Part shown: positions 1 to 7,481 of the stretch, one piece after another
Numbering within the stretch: position 1 is the first letter of the stretch
Layout: every line of letters begins with the position of its first letter
Origin: Flavobacteriaceae bacterium
Lineage (GTDB): Bacteria > Bacteroidota > Bacteroidia > Flavobacteriales > Flavobacteriaceae
Assembly (NCBI GenBank): GCA_002705385.1
Contig: PAFO01000028.1
Location: 4,848 to 12,328, forward strand
Length of the DNA: 7,481 nt
Reading direction: 5' to 3'
The notes under the pieces: generated by a model
The model's input: only the letters and a program-made list of their open reading frames with translations
Databases searched by the model: none
What the model was told of the DNA's origin: nothing
Position numbers and translations under genes: made by a program

Positions 1-1404
1 AGGGTGTAATTGAATTGCCTTTCCTTCAATTAATTTAGGCTGAAAGGCTTGAATCCCCAATCTGTGTAGAGTTGGGGCACGATTTAATAGCACTGGGTGA
101 CCTTTCAAGACATTTTCTAGAATATCCCATACAACTGGTTCTTTTCTATCAATAATCTTTTTAGCAGATTTAACCGTTTTCACAATTCCTCTTTCAATGA
201 TTTTACGTATTACGAAAGGTTTGTAAAGTTCTGCAGCCATTCCTTTAGGAAGTCCACACTCAAATAATTTTAATTCCGGTCCAACAACAATAACTGAACG
301 TGCAGAATAATCTACTCTTTTACCTAATAGGTTTTGACGGAAGCGACCTTGTTTTCCTTTCAAGGAATCTGAAAGGGATTTTAATGGTCGATTGGAATCT
401 GTTTTAACTGCTGAAGATTTTCGTGTGTTATCAAATAAAGAATCCACGGACTCTTGTAACATGCGTTTTTCATTTCTTAAGATTACCTCAGGAGCTTTTA
501 TCTCAACTAAACGCTTCAGACGATTATTACGTATAATTACCCTTCTATATAAGTCATTAAGGTCAGAAGTTGCAAAACGGCCTCCGTCTAAAGGAACTAA
601 TGGTCTTAATTCAGGTGGAATGACTGGAATCACTTTCATAATCATCCACTCTGGTAGGTTTTCTCCACGTTCATTTGCATCACGGAAAGCTTCTACAACT
701 TGAAGTCTCTTAAGAGCTTCTGTTTTACGTTGTTTAGAGGTCTCATTATTAGCTTTGTGGCGCAATTCATAGGATAGAGTTTCCAAATCAATTCGGGAGA
801 GTAATTCAATCAAACATTCAGCTCCCATTTTGGCAATGAATTTTTCTGGATCGTTGTCTTCCTTATATTGGTTTTCTGGAGGAATTTGTTCCATTACATT
901 CAGGTATTCTTCCTCAGTCAAGAAATCCATAGATTGTAAAGGATCACCCTCCTGATTTTTGGCTGTACCTGGTTGAATGACCACATAACGTTCATAGTAA
1001 ATGATCATGTCTAGTTTTTTAGAAGGTAATCCAAGTAAGTATCCAATTTTGTTTGGTAATGAACGGAAGTACCATATATGAGCTACAGGAACCACCAAGT
1101 TGATATGACCTACTCGATCACGACGAACCTTCTTTTCAGTAACTTCTACCCCACATCTGTCACAAATAATTCCTTTGTAACGAATCCTTTTATATTTCCC
1201 ACAAGCACATTCGTAATCTTTTACAGGACCAAAAATACGCTCGCAAAAAAGTCCATCTCTTTCAGGCTTATGCGTTCGATAATTAATTGTTTCGGGTTTG
1301 AGAACCTCGCCCCTAGAATTCCCAAGAACAATTTCTGGAGAGGCTAATCCGATTGAAATTTTATTGAATTTTTTTTGAGTAATAATTTCGTTATTTCTAG
1401 GCAT
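1..1404 (-). CDS. rpoC: RNA polymerase beta-prime subunit, N-terminal 468 residues (3' end outside window)
   Basis: This is the start of the beta-prime subunit of DNA-directed RNA polymerase, which pairs with beta to form the catalytic cleft. I translated the minus strand from ATG at 1404; the frame stays open for 468 codons to base 1. Visible landmarks are [21 protein letters not shown] (about residues 31-51), the N-terminal zinc ribbon with Cys66, Cys68, Cys81 and Cys84, the [20 protein letters not shown] segment (V364-R369 core) and [20 protein letters not shown] from N441. The window stops about seven residues before the expected NADFDGD loop that holds the catalytic magnesium, so the active site cannot be inspected. 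Ala368 replaces the Gly of E. coli VDYSGRS, which I recall as usual in Bacteroidota. The start matches the family N-terminus, and the first in-frame stop upstream is the rpoB stop. The gene lies 24 bases after rpoB and is surely co-transcribed with it. Identity is near certain; only completeness is unknown. Confidence 0.98.
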   Translation of the reverse strand, partial: MPRNNEIITQKKFNKISIGLASPEIVLGNSRGEVLKPETINYRTHKPERDGLFCERIFGPVKDYECACGKYKRIRYKGIICDRCGVEVTEKKVRRDRVGHINLVVPVAHIWYFRSLPNKIGYLLGLPSKKLDMIIYYERYVVIQPGTAKNQEGDPLQSMDFLTEEEYLNVMEQIPPENQYKEDNDPEKFIAKMGAECLIELLSRIDLETLSYELRHKANNETSKQRKTEALKRLQVVEAFRDANERGENLPEWMIMKVIPVIPPELRPLVPLDGGRFATSDLNDLYRRVIIRNNRLKRLVEIKAPEVILRNEKRMLQESVDSLFDNTRKSSAVKTDSNRPLKSLSDSLKGKQGRFRQNLLGKRVDYSARSVIVVGPELKLFECGLPKGMAAELYKPFVIRKIIERGIVKTVKSAKKIIDRKEPVVWDILENVLKGHPVLLNRAPTLHRLGIQAFQPKLIEGKAIQLHP

Positions 1405-1428
1405 GGTAAACTTTCTTCTGATATTATA
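1405..1428 (-). promoter_or_regulatory. rpoB-rpoC junction with weak purine-rich translation-initiation region for rpoC
   Basis: This 24-base spacer runs from the TAA of rpoB to the ATG of rpoC. It contains AGAAGAAAG about 6-14 bases before the start and ACC just before the ATG. AGAAAG matches only the 5' half of a full Shine-Dalgarno sequence, and no GGAGG is present. The spacer length is a multiple of three and contains no stop, so rpoC is in the same reading phase as rpoB. There is no hairpin or promoter-like sequence here, which suggests uninterrupted transcription and possibly coupled translation. Confidence 0.5.
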
Positions 1429-4400
1429 TTATTCTTCCAATCTAATGTCTAATCCTAATCCTTTCAACTCATGCATGAGAACGTTAAAGGACTCAGGTAA
1501 TCCAGGCTCAGGAAGGGTGTCTCCTTTTACAATTGCTTCATAAGTCTTAGCTCTACCAATCACATCATCAGATTTGACAGTAAGAATTTCCTGTAATGTA
1601 CTTGATGCTCCATAAGCCTCAAGTGCCCAAACTTCCATTTCTCCGAATCGCTGTCCTCCAAATTGCGCTTTACCACCAAGAGGCTGTTGTGTAATTAATG
1701 AGTAAGGCCCAATAGATCTTGAGTGCATTTTATCATCAACCATATGACCTAGTTTTAACATGTAGATTACTCCAACGGTTGCTGGCTGATCAAAACGTTC
1801 TCCAGTTCCACCGTCATATAGGTAGGAATGTCCATAGAGGGGCACATTTGCTTTTTTTGTTAATGCATTAATCTCATCTATTGTTGCGCCATCAAAGATT
1901 GGAGTAGCGTATTTTTCTCCAAGATTTTGTCCAGCCCAACCCAATACGGTTTCATAAATCTGACCAATATTCATTCGAGAAGGTACGCCTAGCGGATTCA
2001 ATACTATATCTACAGGTGTTCCGTCTTCTAAGAAAGGCATTTCTTCTTCACGAACAATTCTTGCAACGATACCTTTGTTTCCATGACGTCCTGCCATTTT
2101 ATCTCCAACTTTTAGTTTCCGCTTTTTAGCAATATAAACTTTTGCAAGCTTTTTAATTCCAGCGGGAAGTTCATCTCCAACACTAATTGTAAACTTCTCT
2201 CTTCTCAAGGCACCTTGAAGATCATTTTCTTTAATTTTATAATTATGAACTAAATCAGCGATCAATTCGTTTTTCTCAATTGCAGTCGTCCACGAACCTT
2301 TTGTAAGGTGAGTGTAGTCTTCTACAGTAGATAACATTTTAAGAGTGTACTTCTTTCCTTTGGGTAGAACATCTTCACCTAAATCATTCTGAACACCTTG
2401 ACAGGTTTTTCCGTTTACAATTGTAAATAGTTTTTCAACCAATACATTTTTCAAAACATCAAACTTGTCGTCATAAACTTTTTCTAGTGCTTCTAACTCT
2501 TGCTTATCTTGGTTTCTTTTACGCTTGTCCTTTACTGATCGTGTAAATAGTTTTTTATCAATAACAACACCTTGAAGTGATGGTGGAGCTTTTAATGAAG
2601 CATCCTTTACATCACCAGCTTTGTCACCAAAAATGGCACGTAGTAATTTCTCTTCAGGTGTTGGGTCAGATTCACCTTTTGGTGTAATCTTTCCAATCAA
2701 AATATCTCCTGAGATAACTTCGGCGCCAATACGAATCATGCCATTCTCATCCAAATCTTTTGTTGCTTCTTCACTAACGTTAGGAATATCATTAGTCAAT
2801 TCCTCAGTTCCTAATTTTGTGTCTCGAACGTCAAGTGAATATTCATCTATGTGGATTGATGTAAAAATATCTTCACGGACCACTTTTTCTGAAATAACAA
2901 TTGCATCTTCGAAATTATAACCTTTCCAAGGCATAAAAGCTACTTTTAGGTTCCTACCTAAAGCAAGCTCTCCAGTTTCAGTAGCATATCCTTGACAAAG
3001 TACTTGCCCTTTAGAAACACGATCTCCTTTTTTAACTATAGCCTTTAGATTTATACATGTTCCTTGATTGGTTTTTCTAAACTTAATTAAATTATAAGAC
3101 TTTAAGTTAGCATCAAAACTTACAAGTTTGTCTTCTTCCGAGAAATCATATCGGATTTGAATTTTATCCGCATCTACATATTCAACAACACCATCATTTT
3201 CAGCATTGATTAGAACTCGAGAGTCAGATGCTACTTGCTTTTCTAAACCTGTTCCAACTATTGGAGACTCAGGTCGCAAAAGTGGTACAGCTTGGCGCAT
3301 CATATTTGATCCCATTAATGCCCTGTTAGCATCGTCATGCTCCAAGAACGGTATTAATGAAGCTGAAATAGAGGCAATTTGATTGGGTGCAACATCAGTG
3401 TAATTTACTTGATCTGCTGTAACTAGAGGGAAATCAGCCTGATCTCTAGCAATTACTTTTTCATCTTTTATTTTTCCTGACTTATCGAAATCTATATTTG
3501 CCTGAGCAATTAATTGGTTTTCTTCTTCCTCTGCACTCATGTAAATGGTTTCTTTCAGATTGATCACACCATTATCAACCTTACGATAAGGTGTTTCAAT
3601 AAAACCTAAATTGTTTACCTTAGCATATACTCCCAGGGATGAGATTAATCCAATGTTTGGTCCTTCAGGTGTTTCAATAGGACACAATCTCCCATAATGT
3701 GTATAATGAACATCACGTACCTCAAATCCTGCACGTTCTCTGGAGAGTCCTCCTGGTCCTAATGCAGATAGTCTTCTTTTGTGTGTAATCTCAGCAAGGG
3801 GATTTGTTTGATCCATAAACTGAGAAAGCTGGTTAGTGCCAAAAAAACTATTAATTACAGAAGATAAGGTTTTAGCATTGATAAGATCAATCGGAGTGAA
3901 GACTTCGTTGTCACGAACATTCATTCTCTCACGAATTGTTCTCGCCATACGAGCAAGTCCAACACCAAACTGAGAGGACAATTGTTCTCCTACAGTTCTT
4001 ACACGTCTATTCGAAAGGTGGTCAATATCATCAATCTCTGCTTTAGAATTTATTAATTCAATCAGGTACTTTATGATTGTAATTATGTCAAGTTTAGTCA
4101 ATACTTGTTTGTCCATTTCGACATCTAAACCTAGTTTTTTATTCATTCTGTAACGACCTACCTCACCGAGATTGTAACGTTGGTCGGAAAAGAATAATTT
4201 ATCAATAATACCTCTAGCGGTGTCTTCATCTGGCGGCTCAGCGTTACGTAATTGACGATAAATATGTTCAACTGCCTCTTTTTCAGAATTGGTAGGGTCT
4301 TTTTGTAATGTGTTGTAGATAATAGCATAGTCTGACATATGGGCATCAATTTTGTGAAGTAAAATTGTTTTTACTCCAGCGTCTAAGATTTCATTTATGT

Positions 4401-5238
4401 GGTCTTTCTCGATAACCGTATCTCTATCTATAATTATTTCGTTACGCTCAATTGAAATTACCTCTCCGGTGTCCTCATCAACAAAATCCTCGTGCCATGT
4501 TTTTAATACACGTGCAGCCAACTTTCTGCCTAAAGTTTTTTTGAGTCCTGTTTTTGAGACTTTTGCTTCCTCTGCTAAATCAAAAATTTCTAGAATATCT
4601 CGATCGTGTTCAAATCCAATTGCCCTAAATAGAGTAGTTACAGGCAATTTTTTCTTTCGGTCAATATATGCATACATTACACTATTAATATCTGTGGCAA
4701 ATTCAATCCATGAACCTTTAAATGGAATTACACGAGCAGAATATAATTTGGTACCATTAGCGTGAAAAGATTGTCCAAAAAATACCCCAGGTGAACGATG
4801 AAGCTGAGAAACTACAATTCTTTCAGCACCATTTATTACAAAAGTTCCACTAGGAGTCATGTATGGGATTGTTCCCAAGAATACATCCTGTACAATGGTT
4901 TCAAAGTCTTCATGCTCCGGATCTGTACAGTATAACTTAAGACGAGCTTTAAGTGGTACCGAATATGTCAATCCTCTTTCGATGCATTCTTGTATTGAAT
5001 ATCGTGGTGGATCGACGAAATAATCTAAGAATTCAAGAACGAACTGATTTCTTGTATCAGAAATTGGAAAATTTTCCTTAAATGTATTAAAAAGACCTTC
5101 TTCATTTCGTTCATCAGATTTTGTTTCTAATTGAAAAAAATCTTGAAATGATTTTATTTGAATATCTAGAAAGTCAGGATAATTTGGAGTATTTTGTGCT
5201 CCTGAGAAATTAATTCTTTGACTATTTGAACTTGGCAT
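1429..5238 (-). CDS. rpoB: DNA-directed RNA polymerase beta subunit
   Basis: This is the complete 1269-residue beta subunit, which forms one side of the RNA polymerase cleft and binds the incoming nucleotide, the RNA-DNA hybrid and rifampicin. E. coli beta is 1342 residues; about 1270 is normal for Flavobacteriia. In order: an N-terminal protrusion/lobe region ([33 protein letters not shown]); the rifampicin cluster at 467-493; [19 protein letters not shown] at 514-532; [19 protein letters not shown] from R648; [12 protein letters not shown] at 1045-1056, with K1047 and K1055 matching E. coli K1065 and K1073 near the active site; and [17 protein letters not shown] at 1188-1204, followed by a C-terminal clamp/anchor that pairs with beta-prime. 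A TAG directly precedes the ATG in frame, and [12 protein letters not shown] matches the short flavobacterial N-terminus, so the start is firm. It follows rplL after a 112-base gap with a hairpin and precedes rpoC in the same phase. No frameshift or missing motif was seen. Confidence 0.99.
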   Translation of the reverse strand: MPSSNSQRINFSGAQNTPNYPDFLDIQIKSFQDFFQLETKSDERNEEGLFNTFKENFPISDTRNQFVLEFLDYFVDPPRYSIQECIERGLTYSVPLKARLKLYCTDPEHEDFETIVQDVFLGTIPYMTPSGTFVINGAERIVVSQLHRSPGVFFGQSFHANGTKLYSARVIPFKGSWIEFATDINSVMYAYIDRKKKLPVTTLFRAIGFEHDRDILEIFDLAEEAKVSKTGLKKTLGRKLAARVLKTWHEDFVDEDTGEVISIERNEIIIDRDTVIEKDHINEILDAGVKTILLHKIDAHMSDYAIIYNTLQKDPTNSEKEAVEHIYRQLRNAEPPDEDTARGIIDKLFFSDQRYNLGEVGRYRMNKKLGLDVEMDKQVLTKLDIITIIKYLIELINSKAEIDDIDHLSNRRVRTVGEQLSSQFGVGLARMARTIRERMNVRDNEVFTPIDLINAKTLSSVINSFFGTNQLSQFMDQTNPLAEITHKRRLSALGPGGLSRERAGFEVRDVHYTHYGRLCPIETPEGPNIGLISSLGVYAKVNNLGFIETPYRKVDNGVINLKETIYMSAEEEENQLIAQANIDFDKSGKIKDEKVIARDQADFPLVTADQVNYTDVAPNQIASISASLIPFLEHDDANRALMGSNMMRQAVPLLRPESPIVGTGLEKQVASDSRVLINAENDGVVEYVDADKIQIRYDFSEEDKLVSFDANLKSYNLIKFRKTNQGTCINLKAIVKKGDRVSKGQVLCQGYATETGELALGRNLKVAFMPWKGYNFEDAIVISEKVVREDIFTSIHIDEYSLDVRDTKLGTEELTNDIPNVSEEATKDLDENGMIRIGAEVISGDILIGKITPKGESDPTPEEKLLRAIFGDKAGDVKDASLKAPPSLQGVVIDKKLFTRSVKDKRKRNQDKQELEALEKVYDDKFDVLKNVLVEKLFTIVNGKTCQGVQNDLGEDVLPKGKKYTLKMLSTVEDYTHLTKGSWTTAIEKNELIADLVHNYKIKENDLQGALRREKFTISVGDELPAGIKKLAKVYIAKKRKLKVGDKMAGRHGNKGIVARIVREEEMPFLEDGTPVDIVLNPLGVPSRMNIGQIYETVLGWAGQNLGEKYATPIFDGATIDEINALTKKANVPLYGHSYLYDGGTGERFDQPATVGVIYMLKLGHMVDDKMHSRSIGPYSLITQQPLGGKAQFGGQRFGEMEVWALEAYGASSTLQEILTVKSDDVIGRAKTYEAIVKGDTLPEPGLPESFNVLMHELKGLGLDIRLEE

Positions 5239-5292
5239 CTAACTATATTTTAATGGTCATATCTACTAAAATGGGGATAGTATTATCTTTAA

Positions 5293-5331
5293 AGAGGTAT
5301 AGGCCTTTGAAAAATTCAAAAGCCTAACTCT
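5293..5331 (-). terminator. RNA hairpin between rplL and rpoB: candidate attenuator or RNA-processing site
   Basis: In the minus-strand transcript, bases 5325-5315 (AGGCUUUUGAA) pair with 5311-5301 (UUCAAAGGCCU) around a UUU loop. This gives 11 continuous pairs, one of them a G-U wobble. The wobble would be a C-A mismatch on the opposite strand, so the fold suits the direction of the operon. One more pair (5326/5300) and an outer AGAG/CUCU helix (5331-5328 with 5296-5293) lengthen it across a small internal loop. No long U-tract follows (CUCUUUAAAG), so a strong intrinsic terminator is unlikely. E. coli has a partial terminator and an RNase III cleavage region in the same rplL-rpoB gap; equating this element with either is inference from position and structure. 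The hairpin starts about 20 bases after the rplL stop and ends about 54 bases before the rpoB start. Confidence 0.6.
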
Positions 5332-5350
5332 ATAATGGTTAAGATTGGGA

Positions 5351-5731
5351 CTACTTAAGCTCAACCTCAGCACCAGCTTCTTCTAGAGATTTTTGAAACG
5401 CTTCAGCTTCTTCTTTAGCGATCCCTTCTTTCAAAGGGCTAGGTGCATTGTCAACAAGTTCTTTTGCTTCTTTAAGTCCAAGACCTGTTAATTCTTTTAC
5501 TAATTTTACAACAGCAAGTTTTGAACCACCTGCTGCATTAAGAATGACGTCAAATTCTGACTTCTCCTCTGCTGTTTCTCCAGTCCCACCACCTGCAGGT
5601 CCGGCTACTGCAACTGCTGCAGCTGCTGCGGGTTCTATCCCGTACTCGTCTTTTAAAATATCAGCTAACTCACTGACTTCTTTTACAGTTAAGTTAACTA
5701 ATTGTTCTGCGAATTCTTTTAAATCTGCCAT
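5351..5731 (-). CDS. rplL: Large-subunit ribosomal protein bL12 (L7/L12)
   Basis: This 126-residue acidic protein is the mobile stalk protein of the 50S subunit. It binds L10 as dimers and recruits and activates the translational GTPases (EF-Tu, EF-G, IF2, RF3). Three parts are visible: an N-terminal dimerisation and L10-binding helix pair (residues 1-33, [24 protein letters not shown]); an Ala/Gly-rich flexible hinge (about 34-56, coded by a GCTGCA-rich low-complexity stretch near 5603-5629); and the globular C-terminal domain (57-126). The C-terminal domain has the factor-binding face: K71, V75, K76, K79, and [12 protein letters not shown] with K87 and K90, matching E. coli K65, I69, K70, R73, K81 and K84. 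It ends in the family-typical VELK. Length and start are normal. No GGAGG precedes the ATG, only an A/T-rich leader. It lies 58 bases after rplJ, as expected for partners in the L10(L12) complex, and ahead of a hairpin that may let it be made in excess over rpoBC. Confidence 0.99.
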   Translation of the reverse strand: MADLKEFAEQLVNLTVKEVSELADILKDEYGIEPAAAAAVAVAGPAGGGTGETAEEKSEFDVILNAAGGSKLAVVKLVKELTGLGLKEAKELVDNAPSPLKEGIAKEEAEAFQKSLEEAGAEVELK

Positions 5732-5789
5732 GTTATTAATTTTTCTATTTAATTTTTAATATATGTAATCGAGTGCGTAATCATTTTGG
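5732..5789 (-). other. rplJ-rplL spacer, A/T-rich leader of rplL
   Basis: These 58 bases between the TGA of rplJ and the ATG of rplL are very A/T-rich near the rplL start (ending AAAAATTAATAAC before the ATG). I see no Shine-Dalgarno sequence, no convincing hairpin and no match to the Bacteroidota promoter pattern (TTG, about 19 bases, TANNTTTG). The A-rich, unstructured leader is the kind used for efficient initiation in this phylum. The spacer probably serves mainly to give rplL strong independent initiation. Confidence 0.45.
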
Positions 5790-6311
5790 TCAGGATTCTC
5801 GTTCTGAAAGTGTTTTTAAAATTCCAGATAGTTTCCCACCTCCTGACTGAAGTGCTGAAACAATATTTTTAGCCGGTGATTGTAACAATGTTATAATTTC
5901 TCCGATCAATTCTTCTTTAGACTTAATAGCTTCAAGAGCATCAATCTGATTGTCACCAATATAAATAGCTTCTTCAATGAAAGCAGCTTTTAAAATTGGC
6001 TTATCAGACTTTTTTCTAAAGTTTTTGATCACCTTTGCAGGTGAGTTTCCTGACTCAGAAAACATCAGCGAAGTATTCCCTTTTAGAATACCGGTCAACT
6101 CTCCAAAGTCTTGGTCAGAAGCTTCCATGGCTTTAGCGAGCAAAGTATTCTTGACTACTTGCAATTGGATATTCTCTTTAAAACAATTACGCCGTAAAGC
6201 ACTTGTTTGAACTGCATCTAAGCCTGAAATATCAGCTAAATAAAGATTTTTTACCCCAGATAAAGATTCTTTAAGATTTTCTATTGCGTCGTTTTTTTCT
6301 TGTCTTGTCAT
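5790..6311 (-). CDS. rplJ: Large-subunit ribosomal protein uL10 (L10)
   Basis: This 173-residue protein is the base of the L7/L12 stalk on the 50S subunit. Its N-terminal domain binds 23S rRNA next to L11, and its C-terminal helix carries the L7/L12 dimers. Family features are the opening TRQEKNDAIENLKESL, the NLYLADISGLDAVQTSALRR segment (22-41), VVKNTLLAKA (52-61) and a G-rich turn with LKGNTSLMF (76-84). The tail from about 132 looks like successive amphipathic segments (EELIGEIITLLQSP, AKNIVSALQSGG, GKLSGILKTLSE). Length is slightly above E. coli (165), with the excess apparently in this tail. The ATG at 6311 is preceded by an A-rich run and lies 19 bases after rplA. In E. coli, L10(L12) represses its own mRNA through a structured leader upstream of rplJ; this gap is too short for one. 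Identity is certain by sequence and by its position next to rplL. Confidence 0.98.
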   Translation of the reverse strand: MTRQEKNDAIENLKESLSGVKNLYLADISGLDAVQTSALRRNCFKENIQLQVVKNTLLAKAMEASDQDFGELTGILKGNTSLMFSESGNSPAKVIKNFRKKSDKPILKAAFIEEAIYIGDNQIDALEAIKSKEELIGEIITLLQSPAKNIVSALQSGGGKLSGILKTLSERES

Positions 6312-6330
6312 TTTTCTTAAATTTTACGAG

Positions 6331-7020
6331 TTAACCCAATTTTGTATCAATTGAAATACTTGGACTCATCGTACTTGACATAAAAACACTTTTTACATAA
6401 ACCCCTTTTGTAGTGGAAGGTTTAAGTTTTATTATGGTCTTTAATAATTCATCTGCGTTTTCATAAATTTTTTCTGCTGCAAAAGACGCTTTCCCAATGG
6501 CAGCATGAATGATCCCTGTCTTGTCAACTTTAAAATCAATTTTACCACCTTTTACATCAGCAACAGCTTTTTTGATATCCATTGTTACCGTTCCCGTCTT
6601 TGGATTTGGCATTAAACCACGGGGGCCTAGCACACGTCCTAATGGGCCTAATTTTCCCATAATACTGGGCATTGTTACTATCACATCCACATCAGTCCAT
6701 CCACTTTTGATTTTCTGAAGGTATTCATCAAGCCCAACAAAATCAGCTCCAGATTCTTTAGCATCGGCTTCTTTATCTGGGGTTACAAGAGCTAAAACAC
6801 GAATATTTTTTCCAGTTCCATTAGGTAAAGTCACTACACCACGAACCATTTGATTGGCTTTCTTAGGATCCACTCCTAATCGAATTGCCATATCAATACT
6901 TGCATCAAATTTCGTATTAGCAATTTCTTTTACAAGTGATGATGCCTCTTTTAGTGAGTAAATTTTTTTAGGATCTACTTTAGATCTTGCTTCTTTTTGT
7001 TTTTTTGTAATTCTTGCCAT
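6331..7020 (-). CDS. rplA: Large-subunit ribosomal protein uL1 (L1)
   Basis: This 229-residue protein forms the L1 stalk of the 50S subunit, which binds 23S rRNA and moves deacylated tRNA out of the E site. Length fits the family (E. coli 234). Domain I, the RNA-binding part, is formed by about residues 1-67 and 160-229; domain II (about 68-159) is inserted between. The family signature is clear at 120-145: [16 protein letters not shown] followed by [10 protein letters not shown]. The conserved Thr-Met pair near the C-terminus is T217-M218. The next residue is Ser rather than the Gly of E. coli TMG, which I recall as common in Bacteroidota. In many bacteria L1 also represses the rplK-rplA mRNA by binding a leader that mimics its rRNA site; that leader would lie upstream of rplK, outside the window. 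The gene follows rplK by 17 bases and has no Shine-Dalgarno sequence (ATCAAGCA before the ATG). Confidence 0.99.
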   Translation of the reverse strand: MARITKKQKEARSKVDPKKIYSLKEASSLVKEIANTKFDASIDMAIRLGVDPKKANQMVRGVVTLPNGTGKNIRVLALVTPDKEADAKESGADFVGLDEYLQKIKSGWTDVDVIVTMPSIMGKLGPLGRVLGPRGLMPNPKTGTVTMDIKKAVADVKGGKIDFKVDKTGIIHAAIGKASFAAEKIYENADELLKTIIKLKPSTTKGVYVKSVFMSSTMSPSISIDTKLG

Positions 7021-7037
7021 TGCTTGATTTAAATAAA

Positions 7038-7475
7038 TTAGAAAGGAGCTTGTCCAGAAATTCTGAATCCCATTGAACGTGCTGTACCAGCTACCATTTT
7101 CATTGCAGACTCTATGGTAAATGCATTTAAATCAGGCATTTTATCTTCAGCAATAAGCTTTACTTGATCCCAAGAGACTGTTGCCACCTTTGTTCTGTTA
7201 GGCTCTCCAGATCCTTTTTTAGCTTTAGCTGCTTCCATAAGTTGTACTGCCGCTGGTGGCGTTTTAATGATAAATTCAAATGATTTATCAACATATACAG
7301 TAATTGTAACCGGTAATACTTTACCTGGTTTGTCTTGCGTCCTTGCATTAAATTGTTTGCAAAATTCCATGATATTTACTCCGGCAGCACCTAGCGCGGG
7401 TCCAACTGGTGGCGAAGGGTTTGCAGCACCCCCCCGAACTTGTAATTTTAAAACTTTACTTACTTCTTTTGCCAT
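7038..7475 (-). CDS. rplK: Large-subunit ribosomal protein uL11 (L11)
   Basis: This 145-residue protein binds the GTPase-associated region of 23S rRNA (helices 43/44) with L10 and takes part in factor binding and, in many bacteria, RelA activation. The N-terminal domain contains the proline-rich [11 protein letters not shown] loop (19-29; P22 and P23 are the thiostrepton-contact prolines known in other species) and [15 protein letters not shown] (32-46). The KTPPA hinge is at 71-75. The rRNA-binding C-terminal domain carries GSGEPN (88-93) and the signature GTARSMGF (130-137). Length is typical, with a short extra SGQAPF tail relative to E. coli. The start is firm, because TAA GAA immediately precedes the ATG in frame. 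The window ends six bases upstream, so the promoter or the expected nusG neighbour cannot be seen. A run of seven G residues encodes R14-G16 (7429-7435); the frame is intact across it. Confidence 0.99.
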   Translation of the reverse strand: MAKEVSKVLKLQVRGGAANPSPPVGPALGAAGVNIMEFCKQFNARTQDKPGKVLPVTITVYVDKSFEFIIKTPPAAVQLMEAAKAKKGSGEPNRTKVATVSWDQVKLIAEDKMPDLNAFTIESAMKMVAGTARSMGFRISGQAPF

Positions 7476-7481
7476 TTCTTA

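Noticed and set aside
392..703. Plus-strand open frames opposite rpoC (392-703 and 1078-1347)
   Set aside because: The minus strand carries an uninterrupted, clearly recognisable beta-prime frame through both regions, so these are shadows.
1369..1376. Run of eight A residues in the rpoC message (codons 10-12), a possible slippage site
   Set aside because: The frame is correct through it, Lys/Gln codons readily give such runs in AT-rich genomes, and nothing suggests programmed frameshifting.
4397..4765. 122-codon plus-strand open frame opposite rpoB
   Set aside because: It lies wholly antisense to a highly conserved part of rpoB, has a low-complexity Ser/Ile/Thr-rich composition and resembles no family. 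It is a by-product of the rpoB codons.
5243..5260. Five-codon minus-strand mini-ORF (MTIKI, stop TAG) ending four bases before the rpoB start
   Set aside because: It could be a translational leader, but so short an ORF is expected by chance and has no initiation signal or stall motif.
5239..5350. Possible internal promoter for rpoBC in the rplL-rpoB gap
   Set aside because: I looked for the Bacteroidota pattern TTG, about 19 bases, TANNTTTG. The nearest sequence (TAGGCTTTTG) has the wrong spacing and lies within the hairpin.
5603..5629. GCTGCA-rich repeat tract in rplL as a separate repeat element
   Set aside because: It encodes the Ala-rich hinge normal in L7/L12, so it is explained by the protein.
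5448..5759. 103-codon plus-strand open frame opposite rplL
   Set aside because: The Ala-rich hinge codons of rplL reduce stops on the other strand. The product is a Ser/Ala/Pro-rich shadow without recognisable features.

Overview
The window is a block of housekeeping genes, all read on the minus strand: the end of the ribosomal-protein/RNA-polymerase (rif or beta) operon. In transcription order it holds rplK, rplA, rplJ, rplL, rpoB and the first 468 codons of rpoC. rpoC runs off the left edge, and rplK starts six bases inside the right edge. I found no mobile element, CRISPR array, tRNA or rRNA gene, foreign gene or unexplained coding region. No gap between genes exceeds 112 bases. I saw nothing that supports a previously undescribed system.

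The organism is most likely a member of the Bacteroidota, probably Flavobacteriia/Flavobacteriales. Beta is 1269 residues, with stretches I recognise from flavobacterial beta (for example [19 protein letters not shown] and the segment after PNIGLI). Beta-prime has the phylum-typical [17 protein letters not shown] stretch. The DNA is AT-rich, and the starts lack GGAGG-like Shine-Dalgarno sequences and instead follow A/T-rich leaders, as is usual in this phylum. The assignment rests on remembered family sequence, not on a database search.

Layout from the right edge leftwards: rplK (7475-7038), a 17-base gap, rplA (7020-6331), 19 bases, rplJ (6311-5790), 58 bases, rplL (5731-5351), 112 bases, rpoB (5238-1429), 24 bases, rpoC (1404 to beyond 1). 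The largest gap, rplL-rpoB, separates ribosomal-protein genes from polymerase genes and carries a strong RNA hairpin. It sits where E. coli has its attenuator and RNase III processing region.

The genes supply two machines. L11 and L10 with L7/L12 form the GTPase-associated stalk of the 50S subunit, and L1 forms the opposite stalk. Beta and beta-prime form the catalytic core of RNA polymerase. Co-transcription couples ribosome and polymerase production, while the hairpin could lower rpoBC output relative to L7/L12, which the ribosome needs in several copies. The most notable points are that hairpin, the in-phase rpoB-rpoC junction separated by a single TAA, and the absence of room for a normal L10 leader upstream of rplJ.
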